From Leguminivora glycinivorella (lineage: Eukaryota; Arthropoda; Insecta; Lepidoptera; Tortricidae), in contig NC_062998.1 in NCBI RefSeq assembly GCF_023078275.1, positions 18,427,916 through 18,491,915 on the forward strand: a stretch of 64,000 bases of DNA, read 5' to 3'. Below are positions 23,171-33,260 of this stretch, in pieces. The first letter of the stretch is position 1, and the number at the start of each line of letters is the position of its first letter. The position numbers were made by a program, and so were the translations under genes. The notes beneath the pieces were generated by a model that was not told the DNA's origin, did no database searches, and saw nothing but the letters and a program-made list of their open reading frames with translations.

Positions 23171-26100
23171 ATGGAAGACTATATAAAGGAACAAGAAAAC
23201 GTGTACGCGTTGTTAGCCAAAACTATTGCAAATTACAAGAAATCACCAAAACAAAGACTAACTAGTGGTTATGTACAGTTACGGATGGAATTGTTGACCG
23301 AATATTGGACTCGGTTTCACAACAATCATATGGAAATGTTGAAATTGGTACCTAAACATGATCGCGGACAGTATGAATATTTCACCAAAGATTATTTTAC
23401 GGAAGTTGAAGAACAATACATCGAGCTGCGGTCAGATATGATGGATTTGTTATTGAAGTTAAATTCACGAAGCGGAGAAAGTACGTCGAGTTCACATAAC
23501 CCTTCAACTGCCACTAGTGTTAGTGATGAAGTCCGGCTGCCGAAAATAAATATTCCTCAGTACTCGGGCAGTTACCACGAATGGACTTCGTTTCATGATA
23601 TGTACACGTCGCTAATACATAATAAAACCACACTCAATAAAGTGCAAAAAATGCATTACTTGAAAAGTTGTTTATCAGGTGAGGCCGAACAATTACTTAA
23701 GCATATACCTATCAGCGAGAGTAACTACGACATGGCATGGAATATATTATTAAAAAGATACAACAACAAACGAATTATTGTAAACACTATTTTGGCACGA
23801 TTAGTGAATCAACGAAAATTAAGTACGGGAACATCGAAAGGGTTACGAGATTTATTAGACACCACAAGTGAATGTATGAGTAAATTAAAAAATCAAGATA
23901 TACAAGTTGACACGTGGGATACACTGGTAATTCATTTAATTGTAAATAAATTGGACGCCGAATCACATAAAGAATGGGAACTCGAGCTCGGGTCCCTAGA
24001 GATAAGTGATTTACCTACACTCAACATGTTAAACAAGTTCCTGGAAAAAAGATTTCGCGTCTTAGAGATTATACAATCGCCGTCGTCGAGTGCACCTGTA
24101 AATAAAAAAAGTTTTCATGTAAATAAAACTGAACAGAAATGCATATTTTGCAATCAAGACCACCTATTATACACTTGTAAGGAGTTTACAAAGCTGGAGG
24201 TAGAGAAGAGAGTGGAATATGTGCAAGGCTGGCGACTTTGTTTTAACTGCCTAGTACCGGGGCATTCAGTGAAGTTCTGTAAACATCGATCATCTTGTCG
24301 CCGATGTGGGAGAAAACACCACTCTCTGCTACACAGCACGGGGAGCCCGCAGTCGCAGACCGCTGCGCCGGTTCCGGAGTCATCAGCGCCGACTTCTGAA
24401 GATAAAGAAGATACCAAGGAGGAAAAAGAAGATAAAAATAAAAAGAATATTATATCTCACCTCACTACTGGGAGTCACGCGCGGCTGATGCCAACTGCAT
24501 TAGTGCAAGTATACGCTGAAAACGGAGAAAAACACTTGATGAGAGCGCTGTTAGACCCGTGCTCACAAGAGTCTTTTATAACTGAGGACGCCGCACAAAA
24601 GCTTCGTTTACGACGTACCTCAGTCAGTGGGCAAATTACGGGAGTTGAAGAGATGAAGAGTAAACTGAAATATGTAACAGAAATAGAGTTCTCATCAAGA
24701 ATCGAGATTAAGATGAAGATGAAAGCAACTACATACGTTGTACGCAACATCACCGGCATTATACCGGAGCATAAAGTGAAGACAGAAAACTGGAAACACG
24801 TCGAGAAGTTGAGCCTCGCAGATCCAACATGTCACACGCCAGGTCACATCGACTTGCTTTTGGGAGTCGAAATTTGGAGCGAAATTGTTAAACCTGGAGT
24901 GATCAAAGGCCCCTCAGGAACACCTATAGCACAAAATACTCACCTGGGGTGGATAGTTTGCGGAGATGTGAGGACAGAGCACACTGCCACAAAACACATC
25001 GTCAGCATGCATCTCAATGTTGATCTTAACAACATGCTGAAGAAGTTCTGGGAGTTAGAGACTATAGAAGAAGGAAATAATACACTAACTTCAGACGAGA
25101 AGAAGGCAGAAGACGTTTATGAGAAGACCCACAAAAGAAAAGAAGATGGTCGTTACGTGGTCAGGTTGCCATTTAGAGAAGAACCACCTGTGTTACCACG
25201 TGACTCGCGAGAGATAGCAGTCAAGAGATGGATATCGCTAGAAAGAAGATTGGATAAAAATCCTAAGTTGAAAAAGGATTACAACGACGTCTTACAAGAG
25301 TATCTAGATCTAAAACACATGAAGAAGGTAGAAGAGGAAGAAAGACCTGAGAATTGCGTGTACCTCCCTCATCACTCTGTTATAAGGGAGGACAAAGAAA
25401 CTACCCGAGTAAGAGTCGTGTTTCATGCGTCATGTGCTGGAACTAATGGGGTTACTCTAAACGATGCCTTACTCATAGGTCCTACCCTGCAAGAAGATTT
25501 ACGAGATATACTGCTGCGATGGAGGACACACAAAATTGCATACGTCGCTGACATCATTAAAATGTATCGACAAATTGAAGTTAATGAGGCAGACACGGAT
25601 TATCAAAGAATCGTTTGGAGGCCTGATGCTCAAAAACCGATAGAAGATTATAAACTACTTACCGTCACCTTCGGGACCTCTTGCGCTCCCTACTTGGCCA
25701 TCAAAACATTACGCCAAGTTGCGATAGATGAGGGTCAAGAGTATCCTGAAGCCCAGCGCATTATACTACAAGATTTCTACATGGACGACGTTCTATCGGG
25801 GCACGAGACAGAAGAGCAAGCTAAAAGAAATCAAAAAGAAATAACGGCAATTCTCAAAAAGGGTGGGTTTGAACTTCAAAAGTGGAGTTCAAATAGCGAA
25901 GTATTCATGCAAGAGATTGAACCTGTGAAGAGATCACCAAAGTCCCAAAGAGAAGTAGATGGAAGAGACAGTATTAAAACTTTGGGTATAATTTGGAACA
26001 CTAAAGAAGATACATTACAAATAACGAATAACTTGAAAGACTTACCTGATCAACCCGTCACGAAGAGGAATGTTTTAGCAGATATAGCTTCATTATTTGA

Positions 26101-28396
26101 TCCTATGGGTTGGCTGGCCCCTGCAGTAGTCGTCGCTAAAATATTCATGCAAAAATTATGGCGATTGGGGGTTGATTGGGATGAAGAACTCGAAGATGAC
26201 GTGAAGAAAGAGTGGCTCAAGTTTAGACAAGAGATTCCTGCTTTGACAGAAGTCAAGATTGATCGCTGGATATTTACCAATGGAGACAAACGCTCGATTG
26301 AAATTCATGGCTTCGCTGATGCCTCGTCCAGTGCTTACGCCGCTGTAATATACGTTCGAGCTATTGACACAGACGGGCAAGTACAAGTATCGCTACTTAC
26401 GGCTAAGACGAAAACTGCCCCTCTGAAACCGGTAATATCCATGCCTAGATTGGAGATGTGCGCAGCTGTTCTGCTGTGTAGACTTCTGAAACATGTTATA
26501 AACATATTAAAGATTGACAGACGCCAAGTCTTTGCTTGGTCAGATTCACAAGTTGTGCTAGCCTGGATAAAAGGTGAACCAGGTCGATGGACTCCTTTTG
26601 TAAAAAATAGAGTAACTGAAATAAAGAAAATGGACGAAATAAACGGATGGTATTATGTAAATACTAAACACAACCCAGCAGACCCAGCATCGCGAGGAGT
26701 GATGCCAAAAAAGCTCTTGACGAATACCCTCTGGTGGGATGGTCCGGCGTTTCTCAAGGAGCCAGCCATAGAACTGCCCGGAATCGAAGTACCTGAAACA
26801 GACTTAGAATGTAGAAAAAACATAAAAACATTAGTTACAACAAATAAAGAAACTGAAGAAGATTTGATACTTACCTTGATAACTAAATACTCGTCGCTTG
26901 GGAAACTGGTGAGGATAATCGCATACTGTCGTAGATGGATGCTGAACCTGAAAAGAAAGAGAGAAAATAAAGATCACTTACCAACTTACCTGACGACTGA
27001 AGAGAGAGATGAAGCACTAACCATTTGCTTGCGACGATCCCAAGAAATAGAATTTCAAGAAGAAATTGAAGATTTAAAGAGTAAGAGACAGCTGAAAAGA
27101 AAAAGTCGATTGTTGTCACTCGCCCCCTTTTTAGATCCAAAGGGTGTGTTGAGAGTAGGCGGCCGACTGCGCCATGCTGATTTAGAAGCCCAACAGAAGC
27201 ACCCCATTATATTGACGAAAGACAATGCTCTGTTACCTCTTCTTCTGGCAGAAGCACACAGCAGCACTCTTCATGGGGGTCCCCAGCTAATGGTGATGTA
27301 CCTTAGATCAAAATACTGGTTAATCAACACGACTAATAAAATAAAGAAATATGTACGCACCTGCATCGTTTGTATCCGGCAAAGAGGAGAAACCAGCAAT
27401 CAGCTCATGGGAGATCTGCCTTCTATAAGAGTAAAACCTGCAAAGCCTTTCCTGATCAGCGGAGTTGATTTTGCGGGACCGATAAACGTGCGGATGAGCA
27501 AAAGCCGTGGAGCAAAATCCACCAAAGCGTACATATCTCTCTTTGTATGCATGGTGACTAGAGCGTTCCATATCGAGCTCGTGAGCAGTTTAAGCACAGA
27601 GGCGTTTCTAGCAGCTTTAAGACGATTCGTAGCTAGACGTGGACGATGCGCAGAGATGTGGAGCGATCATGGCACAAATTTTATTGGAGCCAAGAAGGAC
27701 TTGATAGCCATGTGGCGCCAAGGGCAAGCGAGAATCCCAGATGAGTTTGCAGCTCAATTAGACCATATGAGGATCAAATGGAAGTATATCCCTCCTGCAG
27801 CTCCAAATTTCGGAGGTATATGGGAGGCCGGCGTGAAATCCATCAAGTATCACATGAAAAGGGTTATCGGCAATTCCACCCTCACTTTCGAAGAAATGGC
27901 GACGTTACTTACTCAGATTGAAGGGTGCCTTAATTCTAGGCCCTTATACCCACTCAATGATGACCCAGACTCCCTGCAGCCTTTAACTCCAGGACACTTT
28001 CTGACCACTGAACAGATCGTTAGTATTCCTGATGATGACTATTCAGACTCTAAGATTCACCAGCTATCTAGATGGCAATTAACACAAAAGATGTTACAAG
28101 ATTTCTGGAGACAGTGGCAAAAGGAATTTTTAACTCGCCTTCAACAACGTCCTAAATGGAACAGAGTAACCAAAGATCTGGACCTCGGCGATCTGGTATT
28201 GGTTAAAGACCAACGACTCCCGCCTGGAAGCTGGCCGATGGGTCGCATCATAGGGAAACATCCCGGCCCTGATGGCTTGACTCGGACTTATGATATAAGG
28301 ACAATTTCTGGTGTTATACAAAGATCTATAACTAAACTTTGTGTTTTACCTTGTGTAAAGGACTCCGTCCTTTCCGGGGGAGTATGTTCAAGTTAA
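23171..28396 (+). CDS. BEL/Pao Gag-Pol polyprotein, intact frame
   Basis: A single open frame from 23129. The likelier start is the second ATG at 23171, which gives MEDYIKEQ and 1741 residues. Numbered from 23129, the domains in order are as follows. Gag is followed by zinc knuckles (about 337-352, 370-383 with CFNCLVPGHSVKFC, and 390-402). A protease site LLDPCSQ lies near 475, where DSG is commoner. RT has catalytic YMDD at 884-887. RNase H has GFADASS (about 1061) and AWSDSQ (about 1136). Integrase has an HHCC finger (about 1377-1415) and a catalytic triad D1447, D1513, E1566. The polyprotein makes the particle, copies the RNA and inserts the DNA. No stop or frameshift breaks it, and no envelope gene follows. 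Loss of the 5' LTR should leave it without its own promoter. Confidence 0.95.
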   Translation: MEDYIKEQENVYALLAKTIANYKKSPKQRLTSGYVQLRMELLTEYWTRFHNNHMEMLKLVPKHDRGQYEYFTKDYFTEVEEQYIELRSDMMDLLLKLNSRSGESTSSSHNPSTATSVSDEVRLPKINIPQYSGSYHEWTSFHDMYTSLIHNKTTLNKVQKMHYLKSCLSGEAEQLLKHIPISESNYDMAWNILLKRYNNKRIIVNTILARLVNQRKLSTGTSKGLRDLLDTTSECMSKLKNQDIQVDTWDTLVIHLIVNKLDAESHKEWELELGSLEISDLPTLNMLNKFLEKRFRVLEIIQSPSSSAPVNKKSFHVNKTEQKCIFCNQDHLLYTCKEFTKLEVEKRVEYVQGWRLCFNCLVPGHSVKFCKHRSSCRRCGRKHHSLLHSTGSPQSQTAAPVPESSAPTSEDKEDTKEEKEDKNKKNIISHLTTGSHARLMPTALVQVYAENGEKHLMRALLDPCSQESFITEDAAQKLRLRRTSVSGQITGVEEMKSKLKYVTEIEFSSRIEIKMKMKATTYVVRNITGIIPEHKVKTENWKHVEKLSLADPTCHTPGHIDLLLGVEIWSEIVKPGVIKGPSGTPIAQNTHLGWIVCGDVRTEHTATKHIVSMHLNVDLNNMLKKFWELETIEEGNNTLTSDEKKAEDVYEKTHKRKEDGRYVVRLPFREEPPVLPRDSREIAVKRWISLERRLDKNPKLKKDYNDVLQEYLDLKHMKKVEEEERPENCVYLPHHSVIREDKETTRVRVVFHASCAGTNGVTLNDALLIGPTLQEDLRDILLRWRTHKIAYVADIIKMYRQIEVNEADTDYQRIVWRPDAQKPIEDYKLLTVTFGTSCAPYLAIKTLRQVAIDEGQEYPEAQRIILQDFYMDDVLSGHETEEQAKRNQKEITAILKKGGFELQKWSSNSEVFMQEIEPVKRSPKSQREVDGRDSIKTLGIIWNTKEDTLQITNNLKDLPDQPVTKRNVLADIASLFDPMGWLAPAVVVAKIFMQKLWRLGVDWDEELEDDVKKEWLKFRQEIPALTEVKIDRWIFTNGDKRSIEIHGFADASSSAYAAVIYVRAIDTDGQVQVSLLTAKTKTAPLKPVISMPRLEMCAAVLLCRLLKHVINILKIDRRQVFAWSDSQVVLAWIKGEPGRWTPFVKNRVTEIKKMDEINGWYYVNTKHNPADPASRGVMPKKLLTNTLWWDGPAFLKEPAIELPGIEVPETDLECRKNIKTLVTTNKETEEDLILTLITKYSSLGKLVRIIAYCRRWMLNLKRKRENKDHLPTYLTTEERDEALTICLRRSQEIEFQEEIEDLKSKRQLKRKSRLLSLAPFLDPKGVLRVGGRLRHADLEAQQKHPIILTKDNALLPLLLAEAHSSTLHGGPQLMVMYLRSKYWLINTTNKIKKYVRTCIVCIRQRGETSNQLMGDLPSIRVKPAKPFLISGVDFAGPINVRMSKSRGAKSTKAYISLFVCMVTRAFHIELVSSLSTEAFLAALRRFVARRGRCAEMWSDHGTNFIGAKKDLIAMWRQGQARIPDEFAAQLDHMRIKWKYIPPAAPNFGGIWEAGVKSIKYHMKRVIGNSTLTFEEMATLLTQIEGCLNSRPLYPLNDDPDSLQPLTPGHFLTTEQIVSIPDDDYSDSKIHQLSRWQLTQKMLQDFWRQWQKEFLTRLQQRPKWNRVTKDLDLGDLVLVKDQRLPPGSWPMGRIIGKHPGPDGLTRTYDIRTISGVIQRSITKLCVLPCVKDSVLSGGVCSS

Positions 28397-28650
28397 TTAG
28401 TATGTTTTGTTCTTTACGCCATCTACCACGACCGTATATTAACTATCTTGTCCTAATATTCTTAATTTTGCATGTAAACATTGTGAACCTATCGATCTTA
28501 TGTAATTAAAACTCATCACTTCGGATAGATGGCGTTACGGGTCTCAAAAATCATAATGTATAGTTGTTTACTTGAATAAATTGTCTTGCACTACCTATCT
28601 GCATGAACGGTGCGTTTTTAATTCTCCCACAACTCTCATCGAACGGTACA
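28385..28650 (+). repeat. 3' LTR of the BEL element
   Basis: Starts TGTTCAAGTTAATTAG just after the polypurine tract and ends GAACGGTACA, with the canonical TG...CA borders. It holds AATAAATTG at 28577. The next bases ACGTCACTAGG belong to element D, which places the border exactly. At 266 bp it is within the usual BEL range. The gag-pol stop lies inside its first bases. Confidence 0.85.
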
Positions 28651-28920
28651 ACGTCACTAGGTGATCTAATATTTATAGAGGTAGGTTGGCCTATTTTTTA
28701 CTAAATGTTAGTATATAAATATTATATGTTAAATGAATATATTCACTGTTTTCGTTGGTAGTTTGTGAGAACTGAGTGAGCACATGTTAATGGCTGTATC
28801 TTTTGATTTATCTTTTTACAAATTCAGAGATTCGTTTTACAATTGTTTTAGAACTTTTACTAAATGATCAGCATATTTTTTTTCATTTTCGGAAGGTGCT
28901 CACTCAATCCACACACACAC
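28651..28920. repeat. right terminal arm of element D
   Basis: The near-exact reverse complement of 16892-17162, ending with TCCACACACACAC next to the GACTAAATA duplication. It is separated from the rest of the right arm by the 10.3-kb insert. Confidence 0.92.
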
Positions 28921-29904
28921 GACTAAATAACCATAGAAATGGGTATCAAATATAATAGTTTGGCGACTAAAATGGGGCCTCAAATTATTTCAATATGAGG
29001 TAGCATTTTAATGTCATTACGGCTACGGTTTATTCAGACGCGAGTACCAACTATTTATTTGGCAACTGAATTATTATATTGGAAACAATTTAAGAGAGAC
29101 AGTTTAATAGGAAAACGGCTATCTATTAATATAAAATATACAGTTCTTTTAAAATATTTATATAGCAAATTAACATAAAAAGTACATTTAAAATTTATAC
29201 ATCGGCACTCATCACCTGAGCTGTCATTTTAATAAAAAAAAAGGATTATTACAAAATATAATGGTCGACAAAATATTGTACTTATGGGTATGAAATTAGG
29301 TGTTTGGGAGTGCTGGCAACTTCGTCTCTATACAATGAATTTAACTTTTCATGACGTTTACTCTATCGAATCTAAGGCCGGTCTTACGTAGTCTTAACGT
29401 CACTCTGAAAGATTCATTTTTTTGGCAGGAAAACCTTACTCAGAATATGCCTTGGCATAAATCGTTCCGCAGATTTTATAATATCCAATCTTATGCTGGC
29501 ATAATGTTAATGAGCAAAATAATCTTCTAAATTAAGAGTACTTCCGTAGATTTTTGTTTGCATAATATTTAGGCAGTAAAAAGTTGTCCATCTTCTTCCT
29601 ATTTCTGTTTTGATAGCGAGTCTTGTGTGTTGGGGATGCAAGATACCTAACACTCCTCCTCGGTTCGCTCGTCGTCGTACCTAACGGTGCCTCTGGGACT
29701 GTATTTCATTTCCTTTTTGCTATCGTTGTTTTGTTCATACAAAGTACCTAAGAATTATGCCATAGCAAATTTGGTAAGACTTATATTCTACTAAAAAAAT
29801 AACCTAACACTAACCCACTTTTCTGCTAGCAGAAAATAATTCTGCTCCTATACCTCTAATATTATACTATACGATTAACACGGTACTTTTTTTAAATGCC
29901 ATGT

Positions 29905-30038
29905 CGGTGGTAAACAAGCATACGATCGGCCTGATGGAAAGTGGTCACCGTAACCTATGGACGCCTGCTACTCAAGGGGTAGGTATAATATGCGCGTTAC
30001 CGACCCATTAGAAGCTTATACACTCCTTTTTGCTGTGT
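29905..30038 (+). repeat. dispersed lepidopteran repeat (TATGGACGCCTGC family), copy 2
   Basis: GTCGGTGGTAAACAAGCATA, CACCGTAACCTATGGACGCC and TTTTTGCTGTG in the same order as the minus-strand copy at 6262-6423. Confidence 0.75.
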
Positions 30039-30124
30039 ATTTATTATAAAATGATTTGGTACGCGTTCCCTTATAGAGATATTTAAATACTACTCGTGGT
30101 TTACGGGTCGCAAATACGATGTTT

Positions 30125-30365
30125 GAATAGAATAAGTAGAATAGAATAGAATAAACATTTATTCGTGAACACAGGCAAGAAAAAATACACATAATAACAA
30201 CAAGACGGAAAGGAATGAAGTGCCACGAAATGGCCTCATCTCAGCGTGTTGCTGGTGACTTCCAGCGCTGATTTTCCGATGGGACCATCGTTTCCATAAA
30301 GAAACGATTTTATATGTTTTTTTAAAAAACCTACTTCCCAGTAATTTTTTTAGTTGCCTCCGCAA
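30125..30365 (-). repeat. LINE 3' end, minus strand
   Basis: Reverse-strand reading ends GAATAAATGTTTATTC with repeated ATTCT. The block ends with a GCCTCCGC-type edge near 30362. A short 3' fragment only. Confidence 0.5.
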
Positions 30366-31308
30366 TTTAAATACTACTTTAAACGATGAGCTAAGTATAA
30401 TTATTTAGGTGCTAACATCTATATGACTACAAATATTAAAAATCTTACGCTTTACAATACTAGGTGCCAATTATTATTTTAGTCGCCAAAGTATTTTTTA
30501 ATGTTCCTCGGCAATATTTTTGTCGCTTGAAATTTGCTGCCGTTTTTTCAATAATAATGATGCTTAATATTTGAGGCTCATATATTTTTTTTGTCGCCAC
30601 AGTATTAAAACACAGCCAAATTATATTATTGTATGCAAGACTTAACTTCCCGTTTAATATTTTAGTTGCCCGGTTAATTATATGCCTTTTTATTATTTCA
30701 GTATAGTATATGCACCGGAGCACTAAAACTTCACCAATCAATATACATAACACGCAAACACCGAGTAGTCAATAATATTATTACTGGTTAAACTGAGGTA
30801 AATTGATGGCGCGTTGATAAATTTAGACTTATTTTATGAAATCACTCGAGCAATTTAATTGGCCATGGTAATTAGCCCACATTATATTACAAATGCAAAC
30901 AATATTTTATCTTTAACAAATTCTTACGCCATTACATTTTAATGTCAAATGATTTTATTTCTTTTTTACTTTGACGTCTCTGACAGTCGCCATTTGAAAA
31001 GAATGAAATGAACGAATGATTTTGGGAAAGTAGTCGCCAAACGGTAACAATGTGTGCACTCGTAGTGCACACTTCTGTCACTTCTGTGACCATTTGTGCC
31101 TGTTACCAATCGTCCCCATTTGGGTCGCCGCGACTAAACGTCGACCGTACTGCGACTAAGCATTGAGACCCGAAGACCTGTGTGTACACAAAATAGGAGG
31201 ATTTGCGTAGGAACGGCGACCGATTATGGTTATATGGGAAGGCGACTATACAAGTACCGAAGGCCCGCTGATGTTCACAAAATGCCGCGTTTTTAAGTGC
31301 CTACACAT

Positions 31309-31745
31309 CAGTGGCGGCTGGTGAAAATTTTTGCTAGGCAACACCAAAGCAAAAAGAAACCTACCTTAACATTAGGTACTTTACTAGTAATCAATTTTAG
31401 GCAAGCCGGTGGGAATTGGCTTGTATGGACCAGCCGCTGCTGCTACACATACCTACGACTAAGTGAAACACCGGGGCAACTGACCACTTTAAAATATCTC
31501 CTATACTATAATAAGTTATAACTTCAATAAGCTGCAGTGCGTGTCGGTTACAGCACAGTATAATAAAGAGTATTATCGTACAGTATGGCCACTCCCGCTC
31601 CCCGCTGAAAGCGCCGCCCACCCCCTCGGTTACCTCACAGTTACCTCCTGTCAAAAACACGAACAGTCAACCTGTTCACCTACACGAGCTTAAGAGTGTG
31701 TGCTAAGAACGCGCCTTTTTCATATATTTGATCGCCAGTGTCCGA
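31309..31745. repeat. dispersed repeat (AGTGGCGG...ATCGCCAGTG), copy 1
   Basis: Opens AGTGGCGGCTGGTGAAAATT and contains ATTATCGTACAGTATGGCC, CCTCGGTTACCTCACAGTTA, CACCTACACGAGCTTA and TTTGATCGCCAGTGTCCGAG. Related copies are at 42200-42440 and 53594-53998. Probably a SINE-like or non-autonomous element; the class is not resolved. Confidence 0.75.
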
Positions 31746-32331
31746 GATGTGGTTACAGTGTGACCTAAAGAGTAGAAATTAATAAGTGGCAACATCATCC
31801 CTTTCAAATCAATACCTACCGTAAAGTTTCATATCTTCGCCTGGGTTTTGACACCTTTTCTAAAAAGTCACCCAAGTTTGGAGACATTTTAGCCCGTTCT
31901 GGCAAAAAAACTCCATTTAGTACTCTGGACTTCAGTATAGTCGTCAAAGGGTTCGAATTTCATTAGTTAACTTGGTCATAAACGGGCTAAGGTGATACGC
32001 GAAGATTGGGTGCTTTTCCCTAACTTCGCCTATGGCATGCTTTACCGCTTAGAATAAACTGTTCTGTGACTCAAACACGTTAAGTCGTATATCCTTGGAG
32101 TGGTATAAAATAATATGAACTTCAATTACACGAAACTAAGTTCATTTTTGGAAAAATGGGCAGTAGGCGAAGTTCGGCGTCGATCTGACGTTATTTCATA
32201 CATTTTCTGTGATGATGCTAGGGTTGCCAAAAGTTAACCAACTGGTCAAGTAAAGGGGAGTACTTAATTAAGGTAAAGGGGAGTAGTTAATGGTTTTTAA
32301 GTAAAATATGTTGATTATTTGAATCAAATAA
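31746..32331. other. no feature recognised
   Basis: Non-coding spacer. The phrases TCTTCGCCTG and AACTTCGCCTATGG recur in both orientations, suggesting another old palindromic repeat, but the edges are not definable. Confidence 0.45.
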
Positions 32332-33260
32332 CAAAAAATTGATTGTCTGTAAAGTCGGTTTACGGACGGTAGTTTAACGTGATAACGTCAAACATTACAG
32401 TAGTATAGACAGGGGCGGTCAGAGTATAGCAAAAGGGGCCCGATCCTGGGACTTTTTTCACGTTTTTTTGTTCTTATTTGAAAGAATGCATTAAAATAAG
32501 CATCTTTTATAAATTAAAGTTTTTTTAAAAACCTACTAATTTAGGAGTTAGAGTGGTGCAAAGTTGCAAAATTTTCCCGTAGCATTACTAAGGCGCCAGA
32601 GACAGAAAGCGATATCGACGGAGCCCCGCTTACGCTTACGCGGGGCTCCTATTCTGTGCAGTTTGGCCTTCGGCCGTTTGAAGATACCTAACGAACCTAA
32701 CCTATACCTATATAAAAGTCGTCATTTTGTATCCTAGACCGTTTGCGAGACACGCGTTAATTTTATTTAAGTGCTAGTGCCATTTACTAATCTTAGAACC
32801 CTAATATCTCAGTAAATATTAATGGAAAAGAAAAAGTTTATATAACAAAACATCCTTATTTAAACGTGTTCTATATGATTTATCACTATTAACATAGGTT
32901 ATATTGGTAAAAAAAATCATCGTAAATTTTCTCTCTGGCGCCTTAGTAAATACTATGGGAAAATTCGCAACTTCGTACTGCTCTAACTCCTAAATAAGTA
33001 GGTTTTTCAAGCAACTTCATTCTATAAAAGGTGCTTATTTTAATGCAATCTTTCATGTTTTATATTACAAACACTCAAAAATAATAAATGAAAATTTTTA
33101 ACAAAAATTTTTTAAGTCCTAAAATCGCTTATACCCCAACCGTACATACACAAACCACTTGCTCTTGCTTGGTGGCCTTGAGGAACGGGACAATGACGTC
33201 ATCTTTTTCGTGCATGCAGCCCGTAGTAACGAGTTATTAGACGTTATCACGTCAAAACGT
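32332..33260. mobile_element. element X: 0.93-kb palindromic element
   Basis: The arms mirror each other: AAGGCGCCAGAGA at 32590 and TCTCTGGCGCCTTAGTAAAT at 32933, with CTACTAATTTAGGAGTTAGA and its complement further out and ACGTGATAACGTC/ GACGTTATCACGTC near the ends. The centre holds a GC-rich hairpin (CCCCGCTTACG/CGCGGGG). An inverted second copy, Y, is in Cdc14 intron 6. Confidence 0.85.

Larger units (their letters stand above)
23011..28650 (+). mobile_element. BEL/Pao LTR retrotransposon lacking its 5' LTR
   Basis: The coding region is complete and followed by a polypurine tract (CCGGGGGAG, 28375-28383) and one LTR (28385-28650). No sequence matching that LTR lies upstream of the coding region, so the left boundary is not defined and I place it after the dispersed repeat ending near 23010. 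Right after the LTR, element D resumes with ACGTC, so the 3' junction is original while the 5' junction was rearranged. Confidence 0.85.
16892..28920. mobile_element. element D: foldback-type element with 9-bp target duplication
   Basis: GACTAAATA is duplicated at 16883-16891 and 28921-28929. The outermost ends are exact inverted repeats (GTGTGTGTGTGGATTGAG), and the long arms are nearly identical: 16892-17162 pairs with 28651-28920, and 17207-17634 pairs with 17931-18362. The arms consist of modules with recurring GTGCTCACTCARTCCACAC and TTTAGTAAAA words, the design seen in Foldback elements. The right arm is split by a 10.3-kb insert (18363-28650) that replaced 44 bp. No transposase is recognised, and the original element was about 1.8 kb. 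Confidence 0.88.
16864..30686. mobile_element. element C: TIR element with 9-bp target duplication
   Basis: TTTTTATTA occurs at 16855-16863 and again at 30687-30695, directly flanking the insert. Element A, the uninterrupted copy, has a single near-identical TTTTTAATA (as complement) at that point. The ends are imperfect inverted repeats: GGCACGTATTTAACCGGGCG on the left and GGCATATAATTAACCGGGCA read inward from the right. Without element D it is about 1.79 kb. Both subterminal regions carry degenerate GGCGACTAAA/TTTAGTCGCC units. A 9-bp duplication suggests a Mutator-like or Merlin-like mechanism; no transposase is seen. Confidence 0.88.
28930..30686. other. interior of element C right of D
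   Basis: Non-coding and AT-rich. TTTGGCGACTAAAAT-like units occur near 28970 and 29060, and their inverse (TTTTAGTCGCC, TTTGTCGCC, TTAGTTGCCCGG) recurs from 30470 to 30675. Two later repeats lie at 29905-30038 and 30125-30365. Confidence 0.65.
15369..31238 (-). mobile_element. element B: inverted copy of A, interrupted by 13.8 kb
   Basis: The left part (15369-16863) mirrors 13372-14854 and the right part (30687-31238) mirrors 12829-13380, including the end GGTTATATGGG. Removing element C (16864-30686) and one 9-bp duplication leaves 2,038 bp, against 2,026 bp for A. The mirror arms are very similar base for base, differing at scattered positions. B is therefore a complete inverted copy of A that received a nested insertion. 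Confidence 0.9.

Noticed and set aside
12826..31241. Target-site duplication for elements A and B
   Set aside because: Flanks of both copies were compared (GTTACTA/TAGGTTTTG; ATCTGAA/AAGGCGAC) and none match, so none is claimed.
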